Positions 1 through 11,012 are shown, counted from the stretch's first letter. The stretch is DNA of 64,000 bases from an uncultured Bacteroidota bacterium (GCA_913055845.1 CAJXKO010000007.1:1-64000), one strand, 5' to 3'. Made by a program: numbers and translations. Notes: generated by a model from the letters alone, not told the origin.

Positions 1-125
1 AGCAGGCGCTCGATCATGTACTGCTGCCCCACGACCACCTTCCCCATCTCGTCCAACAGGTCGTCGACGAACGCACTCTCGGTGGCGATGCGGTCTTCGA
101 GGTCGGAAAGGTCGTGTTCAGGCAT
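1..125 (-). CDS. MoxR-family AAA+ ATPase, N-terminal fragment (gene runs off window)
   Basis: Reverse-strand translation MPEHDLSDLEDRIATESAFVDDLLDEMGKVVVGQQYMIERLL resembles the MoxR N-terminus (GKVVVGQ..MIERLL). Confidence 0.75.
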   Translation of the reverse strand, partial: MPEHDLSDLEDRIATESAFVDDLLDEMGKVVVGQQYMIERL

Positions 126-186
126 AGAAAGGCAACGTTGCGGGCAGAGCGTACGGCGAGCCAACGTCGGAGGCCGGGGCACGTTC

Positions 187-1110
187 TTAGCCCCCCAGCC
201 GTTCGCCTTCCGACAAGTCGTATCCGTTGAGAAAGTCCGGGGCGTCGAGGCGCTGCCGCCCCGGCTGTTGCAGGCTGAGCACCTCTACGGCCCCGGTGCC
301 ACAGGCCACCAGCAGCCGCTCGTCGGCCGCCAGCACCTCACCAGGACTTCCCCTTCCCTCCGCCCGTCGTGTACGGTAGAGCTTCAGGCGCGTGCCCTCG
401 TGCATCGTCCACGCGCCGGGGTAGGGCGAAAGGCCGCGCACGTGGTTGTGAACATCCTCGGCGGCGCGGCCCCACGGTGTCTCGCAGTCCTCATCGTGAA
501 TCTTGGGGGCCGGCGTGGCCGCCGCGTCGTCTTGGGGACGCGTCTCGACGGTGCCCTCGTCGATCTGACGCACCGTTTCCACCACCGCCTCCGCCCCGAG
601 CTCGGCCATTCGATCGTGCACCGACCCGGCCGTCTCGTTCGGCCCAATCGACATGTGCTTCTGCAGAATGATGTCGCCCGTGTCGACGGACGGCTCTAGG
701 AAGAAGGTGGTGACGCCCGTCTCCGTCTCCCCCGCCATGATGGCGTGATTGATGGGCGCCGCCCCTCGGTACTTGGGAAGCAGTGACCCGTGTAGGTTGA
801 AGGCTCCTTTTGCGGCGGCCGCAAAGACTTCAGGCGGCAGGATTTTGTAGGCCACGACCGCAATCACGTCGGGCTCCAGGGCCGCCACCGCCTCGGCGAA
901 CGCCGGATCCGTCACGTCGTCCGGCTGAAGGATCCGGTCGATGCCCGCCTCCTGCGCAGTCTCTTTCACCGGCGTGGGGGACACCTCCTGCCCACGCCCT
1001 CGCGGCCGGTCCGGCCCAGTGGCCACCGCCACGGGCGTGTAGCCGGCGTCGACGAGGGCAGCAAGCGAGGGCACCGCAAACTCCGGCGTGCCCATGAAAA
1101 GAACTCTCAT
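187..1110 (-). CDS. fmt: Methionyl-tRNA formyltransferase
   Basis: MRVLFMGTPEFAVPSLAAL, NLHGSLLPKYRGAAPINHAIMAGETETGVTTFF; start placed at MRVLFMGTPEF rather than the longer ORF start. Confidence 0.97.
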   Translation of the reverse strand: MRVLFMGTPEFAVPSLAALVDAGYTPVAVATGPDRPRGRGQEVSPTPVKETAQEAGIDRILQPDDVTDPAFAEAVAALEPDVIAVVAYKILPPEVFAAAAKGAFNLHGSLLPKYRGAAPINHAIMAGETETGVTTFFLEPSVDTGDIILQKHMSIGPNETAGSVHDRMAELGAEAVVETVRQIDEGTVETRPQDDAAATPAPKIHDEDCETPWGRAAEDVHNHVRGLSPYPGAWTMHEGTRLKLYRTRRAEGRGSPGEVLAADERLLVACGTGAVEVLSLQQPGRQRLDAPDFLNGYDLSEGERLGG

Positions 1111-1185
1111 GTTTGTATTGGAACGTTGGAACGGGGAGTGAAAAGGTTGACCGGCTGGACGCAAAAACGCTCAACGTTTCAGCGT

Positions 1186-2160
<975 letters not shown>

Positions 2161-2204
2161 GGTATCCCGTAACGCTGAAAAAGAGTGCTCCAGTCCTGCG
2201 CGCC

Positions 2205-2807
2205 CTACGCGGTCCGCGCCACTTCGGCTCCTTGCTTCGAAGAGGGCGGACGGCGAATGGCGTTCAGGTAGCGGATGACATAGAGGAGAAATGAAAACCC
2301 GAACAGGCCCGTCGCCATCCAGAGACAGACCTTGAGGACGGGCGGATCGGCCTGCAGGATTACAGCCAGCACCGTGAGGGCGAGCCACAGGGAGGCGGCC
2401 TTGCCCGCCCAGGCACTCATCACGATCTCTCCTGAGCGCCGGGCAATAGCGACCCCGCCGAGCAGAATGGCCAGGTCGCGTCCCACCACCACGCCAAAAA
2501 ACCAGAGCGGCAGGTGTGGATCGGCCGGCCGGAACGTAAGTGCCGTGACGGTGGCAATAGCCGCAAATTTGTCGGCCACCGGGTCAATTACTTTCCCCCA
2601 GTCGGATACGGTGTGGGTCCACCGGGCGATCCGTCCGTCGAACCAATCGGTGAGAATCACCAGGATCACGAGGCCCAGCAACCAGTCGAGGGGGCCATTC
2701 TGCCAGAGTAGCACCGTGATGGGCACCACGAGCACCAGCCGCAGCAGGCTGAGCACATTGGCGGCAGTCCAAAAGCGGCCCAGATCGGGAACGGGCAGGA
2801 TGGCCAT
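2205..2807 (-). CDS. pgsA: CDP-alcohol phosphatidyltransferase (CDP-diacylglycerol--glycerol-3-phosphate 3-phosphatidyltransferase-like)
   Basis: N-terminal MAILPVPDLGRFWTAANVLSLLRLVLV, DWFDGRIAR..D..GKVIDPVADKFA motif; start uncertain (possibly upstream MRVTPSS). Confidence 0.85.
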   Translation of the reverse strand: MAILPVPDLGRFWTAANVLSLLRLVLVVPITVLLWQNGPLDWLLGLVILVILTDWFDGRIARWTHTVSDWGKVIDPVADKFAAIATVTALTFRPADPHLPLWFFGVVVGRDLAILLGGVAIARRSGEIVMSAWAGKAASLWLALTVLAVILQADPPVLKVCLWMATGLFGFSFLLYVIRYLNAIRRPPSSKQGAEVARTA

Positions 2808-3125
2808 GGCGGAGGACCCGGTTCGTAGAGACGACGGGGTGACGCGCATCCGTACAGTGTAGCGGATAGTCTGTTTGCCCGCGACCGATTCCGTCCTTGA
2901 CGGGAGGAATCCACGGGGATTTTGTGGGGCCCTTGCCCCCTTCACACCCGTCCCGAAACGCCTCCTGCGCGGACGGCATCGGTCGTGCAGGGCTCAACCG
3001 TTCCCCGCCGGCGCTCCACGAGAGTCTACCGGGGGATTGGACTGGCGAGATGAACTTCCCGGAAAGCAACCGGTTCGGGGATTTCCCCACACGGCGTTAG
3101 TCTGTGGCCTTAACGAGACTGGCCC

Positions 3126-5417
3126 ATGATCTCTCCGCAACGGATGTCTGTGCCCGACCGCTACGCTGCCTTTCTCCTCGTGGCGTTTGTTCTATTGGCC
3201 CCGCCGCTGCACGCCCAGGACACAACAGGGAGCACTACCCTCCAGGGCTTTGTGCGGGCCGCGGAGGATGGGCGTGCACTGCCCGGTGCCAACGTCGTCC
3301 TGCGCACCCGAGACGGGTCGATCCAGGCCGCCGCTGTGGCAAACGCGCAGGGCCTTTATCAGCTGTCAACCACACTCCGCCCCGATCGGTACCGCCTCCG
3401 GATCAGCTTCGTGGGATACGAGGCCTACCGGGATACCCTCCGCCTTTCGCCCGACGAGCAACGCGTCGTGTCGGTCGCCCTCACCGCCTCCCCCCAAGAA
3501 ATGGAAGGGGTCACCGTGGAGGGACGCCAGCCTGTCGCCGAGGCAGAGGCGGGCCTGCGAGAAATTCGTCCCGCCGACATTGAGGCGATCCCGACCCCTG
3601 GTCCCGGAAGTGACCTGGCGTCGTATCTGCGCAGCCTTCCGGGCGTGACCACGACCGGCGACCGGGGCGGACGTCTGTACGTCCGCGGTGGGACTCCCTC
3701 CCAAAATCTCGTGCTCGTCGACGGCATCCCAATCTACAAGCCGTTCCACATCCTCGGCTTCTTTTCGGCCTTCCCGGGCGACATGGTCTCGAACGCCGAC
3801 TTCTATGCGGGCGGATTCGGGGCCGAGTACATGGGCCGCATCTCCTCGGTGCTGGACGTAAACCTCCAAACCGGCAATACAGAAGAATTTGCGGGAAGCA
3901 TTGGCGGAGGCCCATTCCTGGCCTCCGTCCGCGCCGAGGGGCCGCTGCAGCGCGGATCGAGTTCGTTTCTCGTTCGCGCTCGTCACTCGCTCATCGAATA
4001 CACGAGCGGGTCGTTTCTGAGCAACGACACGCCGTTTAAATTCTACGATGTGACGGCCAAGGTGCATACCCAGTCTCGCTCGAACCAGTGCTCGTTCGTA
4101 GGGATGCGGACCTACGACCGGGGGCGTCTCGACCCCGACCGTGACGCCTCGTTCCGGTGGACCAACACAGCCGTGGGGGGCGAGTGCCTAATCTTCGGGG
4201 AACGTACGGCGCAGATTCTGGACGTGAGCTTCGGCACTACCCGCTTCAGCAACGCCGTGCTGTCCTCCGACGGCACCGAGCGCTCCGCCGGCACCTGGCG
4301 CCTCTTCTCAAACTTTGACCTCACGCAGCCTGGGCTCTGGGGAAACAAGATCCGGTGGACGGCCAAGGTGCGAGCCGACCAGTACAACTTTGATCTCGAC
4401 GAAATCGCTCTCGGCGTAACGGCGAACGACCAGTTTCTCATTACAACCAGTACCCATCTGGGAGCAGAGATTACATGGGGGGAGGCGCTCGCGATCAACC
4501 CGAGCATCGGGGCTCAATTTCCCATCTCCTACGCCCCTCCCTCCGTGGAGCCCCGCCTTCGACTCTCCTACCGCCCCGGCGGATCGGAGCGTACGTCGTT
4601 TACGGCCGCCGGGGGACTGTACCACCAATTCGTAGCCGGCCTCACCGACGAACGCGACGCGGGCTCCTCCTTCCAGATTTACGAGCCGACCCCGTTTGCC
4701 GATCGTCCTTCCCAGGCCCTCCACGCCGTGATGGGGTGGGATCAGCAACTGGGGCGGCCGTTTCGTCTGTCGGTGGAGGGGTGGTACAAGCAGCTTCGCG
4801 ATATTCCCGTGCCGCGGTGGACCCCCATCGTCCGCTTCAATACCAACCTAGCCCGCGCCGATGGGACGGCCTTTGGCGCCGACCTTTCCCTTCAGTACGA
4901 TCAAGGCCCTGTCGGCCTGAACGTCACCTACGGGTACGGGAAACTCACGTACCGGGCCGCCAAGGACCGTCTGGGGGCCTGGGGGGACAACGAACTCGTT
5001 GAATACTCGCCCCCGTACGACCTTCGCCACAAATTGGGCATCACTGCGTCCCTGGACGCCGACTGGGGAGCGGCCAGCGTTCGCTGGCAATACAGCTCCG
5101 GACTGCCGTTTACGAGCGTCTACGGCTTCGACACGTTCCTGGAGATCCGCGGCCGTCGCGATACCCCTCCTCGTAACATCGGGACCCCCCGGACCCTCTT
5201 CGACAAAGCATACGACTCCCGACTTCCCCCGTACCACCGTCTCGACGTGTCCCTCGAACGCGACATCACGCTCAGTCCCTCCGTGGACCTGCTGGTAGAG
5301 GCCGGAACCATCAATGCGTACGATCGAGCCAACATTTTTTACGTGGATATCTTCACGCTCGACCAGGTCGACCAACTGTCCCTGATTCCGTACCTCTCGT
5401 TCGAGGTCAGTTTCTGA
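3126..5417 (+). CDS. TonB-dependent receptor with N-terminal carboxypeptidase-regulatory-like domain
   Basis: Signal peptide, LQGFVRAAEDGRALPGANVVL, plug RGGTPSQNLVLVDGIPIYKPFHILGFFSAFPGDMVSNADFYAGGFGAEYMGRISSVLDV, C-terminal aromatic F. Confidence 0.93.
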   Translation: MISPQRMSVPDRYAAFLLVAFVLLAPPLHAQDTTGSTTLQGFVRAAEDGRALPGANVVLRTRDGSIQAAAVANAQGLYQLSTTLRPDRYRLRISFVGYEAYRDTLRLSPDEQRVVSVALTASPQEMEGVTVEGRQPVAEAEAGLREIRPADIEAIPTPGPGSDLASYLRSLPGVTTTGDRGGRLYVRGGTPSQNLVLVDGIPIYKPFHILGFFSAFPGDMVSNADFYAGGFGAEYMGRISSVLDVNLQTGNTEEFAGSIGGGPFLASVRAEGPLQRGSSSFLVRARHSLIEYTSGSFLSNDTPFKFYDVTAKVHTQSRSNQCSFVGMRTYDRGRLDPDRDASFRWTNTAVGGECLIFGERTAQILDVSFGTTRFSNAVLSSDGTERSAGTWRLFSNFDLTQPGLWGNKIRWTAKVRADQYNFDLDEIALGVTANDQFLITTSTHLGAEITWGEALAINPSIGAQFPISYAPPSVEPRLRLSYRPGGSERTSFTAAGGLYHQFVAGLTDERDAGSSFQIYEPTPFADRPSQALHAVMGWDQQLGRPFRLSVEGWYKQLRDIPVPRWTPIVRFNTNLARADGTAFGADLSLQYDQGPVGLNVTYGYGKLTYRAAKDRLGAWGDNELVEYSPPYDLRHKLGITASLDADWGAASVRWQYSSGLPFTSVYGFDTFLEIRGRRDTPPRNIGTPRTLFDKAYDSRLPPYHRLDVSLERDITLSPSVDLLVEAGTINAYDRANIFYVDIFTLDQVDQLSLIPYLSFEVSF

Positions 5418-5451
5418 TCCCTCACTCTCCCAGCCAGCCCCACACAGCTTT

Positions 5452-6390
5452 TTGCCTGCCCCCGTTGCAATGACTGCGTTTTCCGACTGCCAGCCGTTTG
5501 TGCGTTCCGTCTTCGCGGCGCTCGTCGTCGCGGCGGCGCTACTGATGCTGGGCTGTAAGGACCCGACCGTTGACGTTCTACAGCCCTCCGAGCAATTCCA
5601 GTTCTCCTTGTTTGGGGCCCTCGACGTGGCTGCCGACACGCAGGCCATCCGCGTGGAACCGCTCGGCGATTCGACCCAGATTGGGGCGCCGGAGGACCTG
5701 GGGGCAACCGTCTTTCTGGAAAACCTGAACACTGGCAAACAAATCCCCCTGCAGGACTCGCTCACAGATCTCGGCGTGCAGGTGCACAACCTGTGGACGA
5801 CCCAACCCATCCAACCTTCCACCTCCTACCGGGTTGTCGTTCAGGTCGAAGGAGAACCTGTCACGACCGCAACGACGAAAACCCCGGCCCGCCCTCCCAC
5901 TCTCACCCATACTGCGTTCCCGGACACCTCCCTCCGGCTGCCCTGCGTGTTTCCTGTGACCCCAAACAACCAGCGGCGGCCCGCGAATACGTTCACCGTT
6001 ACGGCCCGCAATGTGGACCGCATTGCGGCCGCAGAGGTCCACTATCCAATCGTGGGGGCTCCGCCGCGCGTGTTCAACCACTTCGAGGGGGTGGAGCGGG
6101 ACGAGGACCTGTTCATTATCTCTATCTTCTACCGGGAAAACCTAGTCACCGCCAATCCCAATCCGCCGCCCCCTCCCGCGCCGCCGGACTGTGCGAGCCG
6201 ATCCGACTTTGCGCATCCCTACGCAGAGGTAATCGTCGCGTCCGGTGGTCCCGACTGGCCCACGTGGCGGGGCCTCCCGCTGAACGAAATCGCGCGTCCA
6301 GATTCGTTCTCGAACGTGCAGGGTGGCAACGGATTCGTGGGGGGCGTCTACTCGGACACTGTCCGTGTGCCGGTCGCCGAGCGTCCTTAA
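5452..6390 (+). CDS. DUF4249-like lipoprotein paired with the TonB-dependent receptor
   Basis: Lipobox-like LMLGC; beta-rich sequence; immediately downstream of a TonB receptor, the usual DUF4249 context. Confidence 0.7.
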   Translation: MPAPVAMTAFSDCQPFVRSVFAALVVAAALLMLGCKDPTVDVLQPSEQFQFSLFGALDVAADTQAIRVEPLGDSTQIGAPEDLGATVFLENLNTGKQIPLQDSLTDLGVQVHNLWTTQPIQPSTSYRVVVQVEGEPVTTATTKTPARPPTLTHTAFPDTSLRLPCVFPVTPNNQRRPANTFTVTARNVDRIAAAEVHYPIVGAPPRVFNHFEGVERDEDLFIISIFYRENLVTANPNPPPPPAPPDCASRSDFAHPYAEVIVASGGPDWPTWRGLPLNEIARPDSFSNVQGGNGFVGGVYSDTVRVPVAERP

Positions 6391-6485
6391 GGCTGCACCC
6401 CTGAGACGGGTCTTCTGCGATTGTCCCCCCAGATCTTCCCAGGCGGGATTCCCTTGCCTCTCTATCAAATGGGCGGACGGTTCCA

Positions 6486-6878
6486 CTACTCGCTGCTGCG
6501 GGTGCGGACGAGAATGGCCCCTGATCGGTGCCCAAGCCCAAACTTGAGCTGGGCCTCTCCCGCCCCGAAGTACTCAATCGTTGCTACGTCCATCCCGCCA
6601 ATGTTTTGGAGGACCTCAATGTCCCCGTACGGGGATCCAGTATTGTCAAGATAAACCTTGATGGGGGTCGGATTTTCGAAGGAGGCGCGGCCTCGCTTCC
6701 GAAGCCAGTTGGACTTGTGGCGGCGAACAATTTGGTACGCCGTAAACATCTCGGCCGGATACGACAGCTCGCGAACGTCAATCTGGTTCGAGGACACCCC
6801 ACTCGAAACCGCGTTTTCGGACGCTCCACAGGCCCCGAGAAGAAGACAGAGCGCAAGGAAAGAGGCAATTCGGGACAT
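6486..6878 (-). CDS. Small lipoprotein with TonB-plug-like C-terminal half
   Basis: Lipobox LLGACG; PIKVYLDNTGSPYGDIEVLQNIGGMDVATIEYFGAGEAQLKFGLGHRSGAILVRTR resembles receptor plug strands. Confidence 0.65.
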   Translation of the reverse strand: MSRIASFLALCLLLGACGASENAVSSGVSSNQIDVRELSYPAEMFTAYQIVRRHKSNWLRKRGRASFENPTPIKVYLDNTGSPYGDIEVLQNIGGMDVATIEYFGAGEAQLKFGLGHRSGAILVRTRSSE

Positions 6879-6963
6879 ATCAGAGTGTCCGTCTTGTTGC
6901 AAGAATGGCCCCACAAAATCGTCTGGCACACGACGGGTTTACAACGAGCACCAAAGCCGCCCC

Positions 6964-7542
6964 CTACGTTTCGCCGGAGGCATTGTCCGACGCCTCAGTG
7001 CCTCCCTGTTCCACGCGGGTCAAGAGAGAGCGGATGGGAGAGCGCGTCCGGTACGGAAGAGTAAAACGCTCCCCGCAGACCGTCCCTCGCATCGAACTCC
7101 CCCCGCCAATGGTGGACAACTGCTTACTCGATAGACTCACCTTCGCGAACACGCCACTCCTGATGGTGGCGGTCTGCCCGGCATCGCGTGTCTGCGCATC
7201 TTCCCACCGGAGCGTCTCGCTCCCAATCGTGAGGGTGACGTCTCGTCCCTCTACCGTGACCGCCTGTGGCCCTTCCTTGATGAAACGCATGGAGTACTGC
7301 GACGGCACACAGTCATCCCCCGTACATGTCCCCAAAATCTGCACGTAGAACCGGTTTCTCTGTTGCAGGCCACTCGTCATCTGAATGTCCTCTATCCGCA
7401 TTTCCCGAGTCTCATAGGTCGTCTGTCCGGAGGCACGGTCATAGGCCACCTCAACCGACTTGGAGGACCCAGCACAACCGACGAGGAGTAGACCGACGAG
7501 GAGGACGGTGCACCTTGCTCCCACTTCGCTCATCATGAGCAC
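6964..7542 (-). CDS. Hypothetical lipoprotein, paralog of 22689..23261
   Basis: Lipobox LLVGC; YDRASGQTTYETR, CTGDDC, SSMRGTVCGERFTL blocks shared with the 22689 gene. Confidence 0.7.
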   Translation of the reverse strand: MLMMSEVGARCTVLLVGLLLVGCAGSSKSVEVAYDRASGQTTYETREMRIEDIQMTSGLQQRNRFYVQILGTCTGDDCVPSQYSMRFIKEGPQAVTVEGRDVTLTIGSETLRWEDAQTRDAGQTATIRSGVFAKVSLSSKQLSTIGGGSSMRGTVCGERFTLPYRTRSPIRSLLTRVEQGGTEASDNASGET

Positions 7543-8047
7543 AGAGGGTTATTCACTTTTGCGGCGCGACGAGACCGACGGGCAAGTAAATCCGCACTTT
7601 TGGCCGTCGCCTTTCTTAACAGTCTCTTCGGACGCTAGTTCTGGAAATGAGAGATTTTCTCCGCTCAGAATGCCCCGCTCAGACCATTGTAGTCCACTGG
7701 AGACGATCAAGGCGTTCCCCCGGTGCAACCTTGTCCTCCCCCTGGCATCTTTCGGAGGCTGTAGGAGGCGAGAGGTAGCTGTGATCTTCTCCTCGACACG
7801 GTCCCCTCTCTTTCACAGGACTACTCGGAGAGACAGGGGGTCCATGAGGGGCACTCCTCGGAACAGACCCCGTAGAGTTGGTCACTTCAGAGTTGAAGCG
7901 GCGGTCTTTCGTCCCTGCTGGGGGTTCCCGAGCGGGGCCTCGTCTAGCGCAAAGAGAAGAGTGTTGGGAACGCAGTAGCTCGAGGCGGTAGCGGTGCAGC
8001 CAGAGCGGATGGACGAGAGCTGCCCCCTCCCAGCGCAATGAGTAGAG

Positions 8048-9187
8048 CTACTGGCTACTGCTCCACAACCGGGTATCGGGTTGGAAGTCAAACCAGGCCC
8101 GTCCATCGGCAATGAACGCGCGGCCAACGGGACGCAGTTGATCACCCACACGCGGACCTGAGAGGGCGCGTCCGGCCACCGACCAAACGCTCTGGGTCTG
8201 GTCGTCGACGATGTTTCCGTCCTGTACGGAGAACGACGCCGAGGTTTTATACGCCATGGCCGCCCGGGCGTCTGCACTCCAGAACACCACCATGTTTTCT
8301 CTGCTCACCGTTACCTCAACGACGCGGACCGGCGACGCACCGCCGAGGTCCTGAAACGCAAGCGCCAATCCCCCTGTCCCTCCACCCACGCGGGCCCGGT
8401 CCGGGATGCCGAGCACGCGTCCCAGGGGCACCTCATCGGTTGCGCGATCGGAGCGGGCCGTACGGACCGACGAATGCCGTGCCCCGCTGGCGGCCTCCAC
8501 GGTATCTTTGATGGCGACCCTCGTGTTTGGATACAACTCCTTCCAGCGTCCCCACTGCATTTCGACGGCGGGAAGCGTACGCAGACTAGTGCCCCGGTCC
8601 GGCCCACAGACGGCCCCAAGACTCATTTGCGGCCACAGCGACTCCCCACTTTCCGCATCCACCATCACCAGATTCCCCGGATGCTCTTCGTTTCCTTTGT
8701 TGAGCAGAAGCCCCGATATTTCGAACCGCGCCCCGTCAATGGCCTCGCGGTCGAAGACCAGGGTAGAAGAAGTGAGGGGACAGAACGTGATGGCGAGGGG
8801 CCGACGCGACCATTTGTCCAGGTTCATCACTTCACTATCGAAGAGAACGTCGAGTGGGATCGCCAGTGGGGTGCTGTTATACGCGCTGTGAAAGGATGGG
8901 GGAAGCCCAAGCACACGACTGGTGTTCGAAAAGGCCGACAGTTCCTCTTCGGCACGCGACGCGCGGACAAGCGAGGGATCGTTGATCGGCGTGATGGCCC
9001 CTCTGTTTGCCCCCTCGTTCAAAAACTCGACCGGAAAGGAGCATTCAAGCCCACCGTCATCCATGGAGGATCCTCCTTGCCCTCCAGAATCGCAGGCTGC
9101 AAAGAGGACGGCGAGTGCAAGAAGAACAACCGAGGCAAACCGGTGGGCCGTGCGCCTCCACTGGGGAGAAACCGAAAGCGTCGTCAT
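8048..9187 (-). CDS. DUF3179-domain lipoprotein
   Basis: GAITPINDPSLVRASRAEE, PLDVLFDSEVMNLD, LAITFCPLTSSTLVFDR, FEISGLLLNKGNEEHPGNLVMVDAESGESLWPQM follow the DUF3179 pattern. Confidence 0.75.
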   Translation of the reverse strand: MTTLSVSPQWRRTAHRFASVVLLALAVLFAACDSGGQGGSSMDDGGLECSFPVEFLNEGANRGAITPINDPSLVRASRAEEELSAFSNTSRVLGLPPSFHSAYNSTPLAIPLDVLFDSEVMNLDKWSRRPLAITFCPLTSSTLVFDREAIDGARFEISGLLLNKGNEEHPGNLVMVDAESGESLWPQMSLGAVCGPDRGTSLRTLPAVEMQWGRWKELYPNTRVAIKDTVEAASGARHSSVRTARSDRATDEVPLGRVLGIPDRARVGGGTGGLALAFQDLGGASPVRVVEVTVSRENMVVFWSADARAAMAYKTSASFSVQDGNIVDDQTQSVWSVAGRALSGPRVGDQLRPVGRAFIADGRAWFDFQPDTRLWSSSQ

Positions 9188-9396
9188 GGATCCTCAGGGG
9201 ATTAGGAGCACAGACACGAAGACATCGGCGAAGCGCACCTGCTGCGAGCGGAATTTGCGGACTTCGCGATTGGAATTGTTTTGTCGTGCATCCAGCACGA
9301 AGGTTACACATGCTTCGACCAGCGATGAACGGACATCCCTCTCTGCCCATCACACGCCTCTATTGCCAGCACACCGCTCGTGCAAAAAAAAAAAGA

Positions 9397-9427
9397 AAGC
9401 CGGCTGCTCGAAGGGAGCAGCCGGCTT
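9397..9427 (-). terminator. Intrinsic terminator for the minus-strand gene 9508..10758
   Basis: Perfect 13-bp inverted repeat AAGCCGGCTGCTC/GAGCAGCCGGCTT, 5-nt loop; A11 at 9384-9394 gives a U-tract on the minus-strand RNA. Confidence 0.95.
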
Positions 9428-9507
9428 CCAGGATTTCGGGAGACCCGGTTGACCAATGCTAAGTCAGTCACGGTCAGTCTCTCACCACGGATAGGTTTCC
9501 CTCATCG

Positions 9508-10758
9508 TCATTCGGAAACACGAATCACCCCGTAGTCGATCACCGGGTTGCCACTAAGTGTGTAGGGGCCATCCTCCGTTCCACCGGAGATCTCGAAGTC
9601 ATACGTCTCGTTTCCGTTCGTATCCTGGTGTGCCATCGCCGCGACAGCGGTTGTATCGGAGAGGGCCTCGTCGAGCCCCACCTTGATCTCGTTTTGGACT
9701 CCAGGATCCACGTACTCTGACTTTCCGATGATGCTTCCAATCACCTGCCCATTGGCGAGCGCCGTGCTGTCGTGAAAGACCACAAATCCGCCGCCATTGG
9801 GGCCCACATCCTCGGGGAAGAACGACCCATCGACGGTAATCGAGTCTCCAGCCGCTGTGTTCTCGGCGGTGCGATCGGTGAAGTCCAAGGAGGCCGTCGA
9901 AGGCGTTAGAAGGCCGTCGATGCCGTGCAGATTCTCGTCGTCGTTGGAGAGCGGGACATCCGGATACACAACCTGGGCGCCATCCACGCTCACTTCGCCC
10001 CCCGAGACACTGAAGGTAAGCGTCTGGTCGCCATAGAGCGTCTCTACCGTCTGCCCATCCGTGATATCCCCCGAGGCGACACTGGCCGGAATGGCGTGGT
10101 ACTTCAGAAGGTCTCCGAGTACGCTCGACGTGATGGGTTCATCGGCGTCTGTGGCCTGGGTAGGCACCGCGGGAAGGGTATTCAGGACGCGACTCTGCGG
10201 CCCAAGCACCGTGAGGGGCCCGCCCTGCGCCACGACCTGAGCAATCCCGGACGTAGCGGCCAGGCTATTGAGGGTCGAGAAGTCGGAAATACGCCCCAGC
10301 TGGGTCGCGACAGCCCCAGGAATCTCGGCCCGCACCTGAACAGTGTCGGGAAGAATATCATCCGGGGAGGCATCCACCGTCACCATGTGGGATGTGGTCT
10401 CCGAATCCGTGGTGGCGATGGGATCATCCGGGCTAAACACGACCGAAATGAACTCGCCCCCACGTCGCTGCCACTCGTATGTCTGATCGGCTCGGGTTTC
10501 GACCGGGAGCTCCGTGTCGTTCACCCTCCAGGAGTAGTCCTTGTCGATGGTGAACGCCTGAACGAAGTAGTCGACCGTATCGGGAACGACGACCGTGTCG
10601 GCGGCAGCTCCATAGTCCCCCCCGGTAGAATTCGAGAAGTTAATAATGTAGGAGTCCCCCGACGAGAAGTCGACGTTCTGAGAGCTTTGGTCACACCCAA
10701 CCAGGACGAGCGCACTGGCAAGGAGCAGCAGGGGAAGAGTACGGAAACGATGAATCAT
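9508..10758 (-). CDS. Lipoprotein with fasciclin-like domain and C-terminal DUF7282-like domain
   Basis: Lipobox LVGC; FSTLNSLAATSGIAQVVAQGGPLTVLGPQ..VLGDLLKYHAIPASVASGDITDGQTVETLYG..DENLHGIDGLLTP (fasciclin); VAAMAHQDTNGNETYDFE..DGPYTLSGNPVIDYGVIRV (DUF7282-like). Confidence 0.75.
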   Translation of the reverse strand: MIHRFRTLPLLLLASALVLVGCDQSSQNVDFSSGDSYIINFSNSTGGDYGAAADTVVVPDTVDYFVQAFTIDKDYSWRVNDTELPVETRADQTYEWQRRGGEFISVVFSPDDPIATTDSETTSHMVTVDASPDDILPDTVQVRAEIPGAVATQLGRISDFSTLNSLAATSGIAQVVAQGGPLTVLGPQSRVLNTLPAVPTQATDADEPITSSVLGDLLKYHAIPASVASGDITDGQTVETLYGDQTLTFSVSGGEVSVDGAQVVYPDVPLSNDDENLHGIDGLLTPSTASLDFTDRTAENTAAGDSITVDGSFFPEDVGPNGGGFVVFHDSTALANGQVIGSIIGKSEYVDPGVQNEIKVGLDEALSDTTAVAAMAHQDTNGNETYDFEISGGTEDGPYTLSGNPVIDYGVIRVSE

Positions 10759-10895
10759 AGATACGAGCGGTTTGTCAGTGTGTGTTGCGGATGCGCACCC
10801 CAGGGGCACGAGGCACCGCTGAAGTGAGCCGAGGAAGGTTGCATAAACGTCAAGGTGAGTTCAGCCGAGGGCCGCTCCGTAACTTTCGACGTGCG

Positions 10896-10945
10896 CGCGG
10901 ACGGTAGATCGATTCCGGAGAGTCGGGCGTGATCTACCGCCCGCG
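10896..10945. other. Large inverted repeat between susD1 and the fasciclin lipoprotein gene
   Basis: CGCGGACGGTAGATC (10896-10910) versus GATCTACCGCCCGCG (10931-10945), 14/15 pairs; no U-tract. Confidence 0.7.
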
Positions 10946-11012
10946 GTTGTCACGTCTAGTGGTGGCTGCCAGGCTCACTCACACGAATGCGGGACGACTG
11001 GCGGTCGCGAGC

